Assembly: GCA_950063125.1 (NCBI GenBank)
Contig: CATLZI010000147.1
Span: 1 to 5,680, forward strand
Source: an uncultured Porticoccus sp.
Lineage (GTDB): Bacteria; Pseudomonadota; Gammaproteobacteria; Pseudomonadales; Porticoccaceae
Reading direction: 5' to 3'
Length of the DNA stretch: 5,680 nt
Of this stretch, positions 4,877-5,680 are shown piece by piece. Both the position numbers and the translations under genes were made by a program. The first letter of the stretch is position 1, and each line of letters opens with the position of its first letter. Under the pieces are notes generated by a model. It searched no databases and was not told the origin of the DNA. It saw only the letters and a list, made by a program, of their open reading frames with translations.

Positions 4877-5680
4877 ATGACCAACACAACGATATGTTTC
4901 TTCTCCTGGAGTCAAAAGCACAGCAGTCAACTTCGGTGGCTAATGGTTCCGGTGATCCTGGGGTTAATGATCGGGGTTTTTGCGCTGGTCTATGCCACTG
5001 GCGGTATCAAGTACGTATTTTCCCACTCCATGTATATACCCGTACTGCTTGGCGGGGTAGTTTTCGGGGTTACCGGTGGCATTCTGATTGGTCTTCTCGG
5101 GGGCTTCGTACTTGGTCCCATGATGCCGATTGATACGGTTACCGGTGAAATGCAATTGACGATCAATTGGTTGTATCGAACAGGCTTTTTTGTACTGATT
5201 GGCGCTATCGCGGGCATTGGCAGTGACGCTATCCGCCAGTATATAAGGCATCTCTGGTGGGTGGCACGCCACGATGAACACTCCGGTCTACCAAACCAGT
5301 TGGCCCTCAACGATGCGCTGACCAAGCCGTATAACAAACCGACGGTATTGGCGTTGGTGCTGGTATCCGTAGAAAATATCTCCGAGTTGAAAATAGCCTT
5401 TGGCACCCAGGTTGCTCACACAATTATTCGTCAACTGGCTGATTATAGTTATGGGATTTTGTTCGGATTGCAGTTGGTGTGTCGAACAGGTTCCCAGGAT
5501 TTCTGCTTTCTGGTGGCCACCCATGATAGTGGTCGACTTAATAAAGAATTGCAGCAGTTGATTGGTATTTACCAAGAGCCAGTGTATTACCAGGAAATCC
5601 CCCTTCATGTTGATATCAAAATTGCAGTGGTCGGCGTGGAGAATGGTAATCTGGCGGAAGCCTGTCTTCAGCGGGCCGAG
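4877..5680 (+). CDS. Membrane sensor protein with degenerate GGDEF domain (cut by right edge)
   Basis: The frame is open to the window end, giving 268 visible residues. Hydrophobic segments at about 20-42, 54-80 (IPVLLGGVVFG...LLGGFVLGPMMP) and 99-117 form an integral membrane sensor part. It is followed by a GGDEF-like fold that begins at SGLPNQLALNDAL (136-148), matching the usual TGLPNR start. Where diguanylate cyclases have RxGGDEF, this protein has CRTGSQDF (202-209), so the catalytic loop is broken, and no RxxD inhibitory site is seen at the expected place just upstream. The visible end (LAEACLQRAE) matches the lead-in to the DxAMYxAK helix closing a GGDEF domain. Cyclase activity is unlikely. 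Such domains commonly precede an EAL phosphodiesterase domain, which would lie beyond the edge; that is inference. ATG 4877 was chosen because AGGGA (4865-4869) is 7 nt upstream; ATG 4871 lies too close to it. Confidence 0.82.
   Translation, partial: MTNTTICFFSWSQKHSSQLRWLMVPVILGLMIGVFALVYATGGIKYVFSHSMYIPVLLGGVVFGVTGGILIGLLGGFVLGPMMPIDTVTGEMQLTINWLYRTGFFVLIGAIAGIGSDAIRQYIRHLWWVARHDEHSGLPNQLALNDALTKPYNKPTVLALVLVSVENISELKIAFGTQVAHTIIRQLADYSYGILFGLQLVCRTGSQDFCFLVATHDSGRLNKELQQLIGIYQEPVYYQEIPLHVDIKIAVVGVENGNLAEACLQRAE

Noticed and set aside
4990..5608. Minus-strand open frames opposite the right-end gene
   Set aside because: The plus-strand frame here is open to the window end and encodes membrane segments and a GGDEF-like fold; the minus frames are its shadows.

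Overview
This window looks like chromosomal DNA of a gammaproteobacterium, probably a free-living or marine one. The tRNAs carry encoded CCA ends, tRNA-His has an encoded extra 5' G, promoters are of the sigma-70 type, and there is a good Fur-box-like site. The order folD followed by a tRNA-Pro(UGG)-Arg(UCU)-His(GUG) cluster recalls the folD-tRNA locus of Pseudomonas. The genus cannot be fixed from the sequence alone.

Left part (1-2142, minus strand, clearly GC-richer): three metabolic genes read leftward. folD encodes a one-carbon folate enzyme. After an 85-bp gap with a possible promoter come a cytoplasmic glycerophosphodiester phosphodiesterase (UgpQ type) and, only 2 bp further, the N-terminal part of an aerobic glycerol-3-phosphate dehydrogenase (GlpD type, running off the left edge). 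The last two form a logical pair: the first releases glycerol-3-phosphate and the second oxidises it to dihydroxyacetone phosphate.

Middle (2245-2647, plus strand): a strong stable-RNA promoter (TTGACG-17-TATTAT with a GC-rich discriminator) drives three tRNA genes and ends at a textbook Rho-independent terminator.

Right part (2660-5680, visibly more AT-rich): a small cysteine-rich protein gene reads leftward toward the tRNA operon. Its promoter is followed directly by a Fur-like box, which suggests iron control. A weaker possible 50-aa gene diverges from it. Two membrane signalling genes for cyclic di-GMP follow on the plus strand. The first is a complete two-TM/PAS/HD-GYP phosphodiesterase with all signature residues. 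The second is open at the right edge and has three or so TM segments plus a GGDEF-like domain whose signature has decayed to GSQDF. Similar ACAGG...CCTGT inverted repeats lie upstream of both signalling genes and could be shared operators.

No insertion sequence, CRISPR array, rRNA or phage gene was seen. The most interesting items are the Fur-box-controlled cysteine-rich small protein and the cyclic di-GMP gene pair with its shared palindromes.
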